Assembly (NCBI GenBank): GCA_947460165.1
Contig: CANHKH010000165.1
Location: forward strand, 1 to 7,446
DNA length: 7,446 nucleotides
Direction: 5' to 3'
Source of the DNA: Comamonadaceae bacterium
GTDB lineage: Bacteria > Pseudomonadota > Gammaproteobacteria > Burkholderiales > Burkholderiaceae_C
Below the pieces are notes generated by a model. That model did no database searches. It saw only the letters and a list, made by a program, of their open reading frames with translations, and had not been told where the DNA came from. The position numbers and the translations under genes are program-made. Below are positions 6,875 through 7,446 of the stretch, piece by piece (the first letter of the stretch is position 1; each line of letters begins with the position of its first letter).

Positions 6875-7018
6875 ATGTCAAATCGGACTTCAATTTCCGG
6901 ACTGACCGACGAGGAAGCTCAGGAGTTTCACACGTACTACGTCCAAGGTCTTGTGGGTTTCACGGCAGTCGCCGTGATCGCGCATGCCTTGGTGTGGGCG
7001 TGGAGACCCTGGTTCTAA
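6875..7018 (+). CDS. pufB: Light-harvesting complex 1 beta polypeptide
   Basis: PufB is the beta apoprotein of the LH1 antenna ring around the reaction centre; each alpha-beta pair holds two bacteriochlorophyll a. The 47-residue product starts MSNRTSISGLTDEEAQEFH and has the standard LH1 beta pattern: a polar N-terminus, H19, then a single membrane span with H37 (VIAHALVW) as the bacteriochlorophyll Mg ligand 18 residues later. It ends WRPWF with no tail. Trp41, Trp43 and Trp46 are in the usual places for hydrogen bonding and pigment tuning. AAGGAG stands seven bases before the start. Base composition falls to about 52% GC here (31 of 60 in 6901-6960) from about 67% in bchY (40 of 60 in 4501-4560), as also seen in the following gene. 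Confidence 0.95.
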   Translation: MSNRTSISGLTDEEAQEFHTYYVQGLVGFTAVAVIAHALVWAWRPWF

Positions 7019-7037
7019 GTTCGGTTCACTCATGAAT

Positions 7038-7041
7038 GGAG
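7038..7041 (+). promoter_or_regulatory. Ribosome binding site of the inserted small ORF
   Basis: GGAG lies eight bases before the ATG at 7050. The whole initiation region 7038-7052 (GGAGAAACTGCCATG) matches that of pufA at 7271-7285 (GGAGAAAAGACCATG) in 12 of 15 bases. This selects ATG 7050 over in-frame ATGs at 7032 and 7059. Confidence 0.7.
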
Positions 7042-7049
7042 AAACTGCC

Positions 7050-7271
7050 ATGAACGACATGTCTTATTCAAACAAGCCATCTCACCGGGATGACAAGTTC
7101 ACGCTTGTCCTGATTTTTGCCCCGTGCTTTGTGCTGCTCTTGTCAATTGCAATTCTTGGCCAACTGGTCGGGCTGCATTGGCAAAACTGGCTGCCTGGCG
7201 CGGAGCAAAAAACCAGCCTGCTCTCGGGCGTCCATGCAGCGGTTTACACACTCATGTCTCACATCATTTAG
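7050..7271 (+). CDS. Unrecognised 73-aa single-span membrane protein between pufB and pufA
   Basis: I do not recognise this gene with certainty. The product is polar at the N-terminus (HRDDK at 12-16), then has one clear membrane span (about F17 to L42), then HWQNWLPG (43-50) and a semi-hydrophobic tail (GVHAAVYTLMSHII, 60-73). Charge suggests the N-terminus is cytoplasmic, as in LH1 polypeptides. It sits 31 bases after pufB and 11 bases before pufA, with its own good ribosome binding site and a stop (TAG) that overlaps the pufA site, so it is probably translated. The spacing from an Asp before the span (D15) to NWLPG resembles PufA, where D9 leads to NWLDG, but the position of the PufA His ligand (H29) is Leu here. 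An alternative is a PufQ-like protein: similar length, one span and a short C-terminal segment. A new LH1 subunit or assembly factor is a third possibility. Confidence 0.75.
   Translation: MNDMSYSNKPSHRDDKFTLVLIFAPCFVLLLSIAILGQLVGLHWQNWLPGAEQKTSLLSGVHAAVYTLMSHII
7092..7109 (+). repeat. Perfect inverted repeat inside the small ORF
   Basis: GACAAG (7092-7097) and CTTGTC (7104-7109) form a 6-bp stem around TTCACG, followed a few bases later by a T run (TTTTT within 7110-7120). It covers codons D15 to V20 of the small ORF. It could be a stability element for the upstream pufB message, but a stem this short may be chance. Confidence 0.3.
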
Positions 7272-7274
7272 GAG
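7269..7274 (+). promoter_or_regulatory. Ribosome binding site of pufA
   Basis: TAGGAG lies eight bases before the pufA ATG. Its TAG is the stop codon of the preceding small ORF, so ribosomes ending that ORF would stand on the pufA site. Confidence 0.75.
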
Positions 7275-7282
7275 AAAAGACC

Positions 7283-7446
7283 ATGTGGAGAGTTTGGCGA
7301 CTTTACGACCCCCTTCGTGCGATGGTGGTGCAGGGCGTGTTCCTGTTTGCGCTGGCAGCGATGATTCACCTCATCTTGCTGAGCACCAACAAGTTCAACT
7401 GGCTCGACGGCCCCAAGAAGTCAGCGGCAACGGCGCAAAACGCGCC
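7283..7446 (+). CDS. pufA: Light-harvesting complex 1 alpha polypeptide (3' end outside window)
   Basis: PufA is the alpha apoprotein of the LH1 antenna. The visible 54 residues start MWRVWRLYDPLRAMVVQGVF, which is the canonical amphipathic N-terminus and DP turn. One membrane span follows, with H29 (MIHLILLST) as the bacteriochlorophyll ligand, and then NWLDG and the start of an Ala-rich polar tail (PKKSAATAQNA). No stop is reached, but LH1 alpha chains are usually 50-70 residues, so little is missing. pufL and pufM would be expected next, outside the window. It lies 11 bases behind the unrecognised small ORF rather than behind pufB, which is unusual. Confidence 0.95.
   Translation, partial: MWRVWRLYDPLRAMVVQGVFLFALAAMIHLILLSTNKFNWLDGPKKSAATAQNA

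Noticed and set aside
6730..7035. An open frame starting with ATG in an ATGA overlap with the bchZ stop, in the place of pufQ
   Set aside because: It is Cys/Arg/Gly-rich, has no membrane span, has no ribosome binding site of its own, and reads out of frame through all of pufB, which is clearly the real gene. It does not resemble PufQ.

Overview
This window is a section of the photosynthesis gene cluster of a purple (anoxygenic phototrophic) proteobacterium. All genes are on the + strand, in the order crtE (3' end) - crtF - bchC - bchX - bchY - bchZ - pufB - small membrane ORF - pufA (5' end). This is the crtEF-bchCXYZ-puf superoperon layout known from Rhodobacter and related purple bacteria. 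The high-GC coding style, the absence of a recognisable pufQ directly before pufB, and a PufA beginning MWRVWRLYDP suggest a betaproteobacterium of the Rubrivivax / Rhodoferax / Limnohabitans (Burkholderiales) type. That placement is an inference from sequence appearance and was not checked by search.

Positions 1-1628 carry the carotenoid genes. The C-terminal 160 residues of CrtE (geranylgeranyl diphosphate synthase) are followed by CrtF (carotenoid O-methyltransferase), whose TTG start overlaps the crtE stop. The AT-rich gap 1629-1718 holds a convincing promoter: TTGACA, 16 bp, TAAGAT. Two TGT-N12-ACA-type PpsR/CrtJ operators lie over its -35 and -10, exactly 8 bp apart. The -10 is so close to the bchC ATG that the transcript may be leaderless.

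Positions 1719-6733 carry bchC, bchX, bchY and bchZ, tightly packed with a TGATG junction (bchC/bchX) and an ATGA junction (bchY/bchZ). BchX, BchY and BchZ form chlorophyllide a reductase, which makes the bacteriochlorin ring. BchC oxidises the 3-hydroxyethyl side chain.

Positions 6734-6874 are a structured leader with three possible hairpins, the last followed by a T run and a palindrome that includes the pufB ribosome binding site. Next come pufB (LH1 beta, 47 aa), an unexpected 73-codon gene for a single-span membrane protein, and pufA (LH1 alpha, cut by the window end). In the usual puf operon pufB and pufA are adjacent. The inserted gene, with its own good ribosome binding site closely matching that of pufA, is the most unusual feature here. 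It could be a diverged alpha-like polypeptide without the bacteriochlorophyll-binding His, a relocated PufQ-like protein, or a new LH1 subunit or assembly factor.

The genes together provide carotenoid precursor and tailoring, the late bacteriochlorophyll a steps, and the LH1 apoproteins that bind both pigments. No gene-free stretch longer than 300 bases exists in the window. No tRNA, rRNA, CRISPR or insertion sequence was seen.
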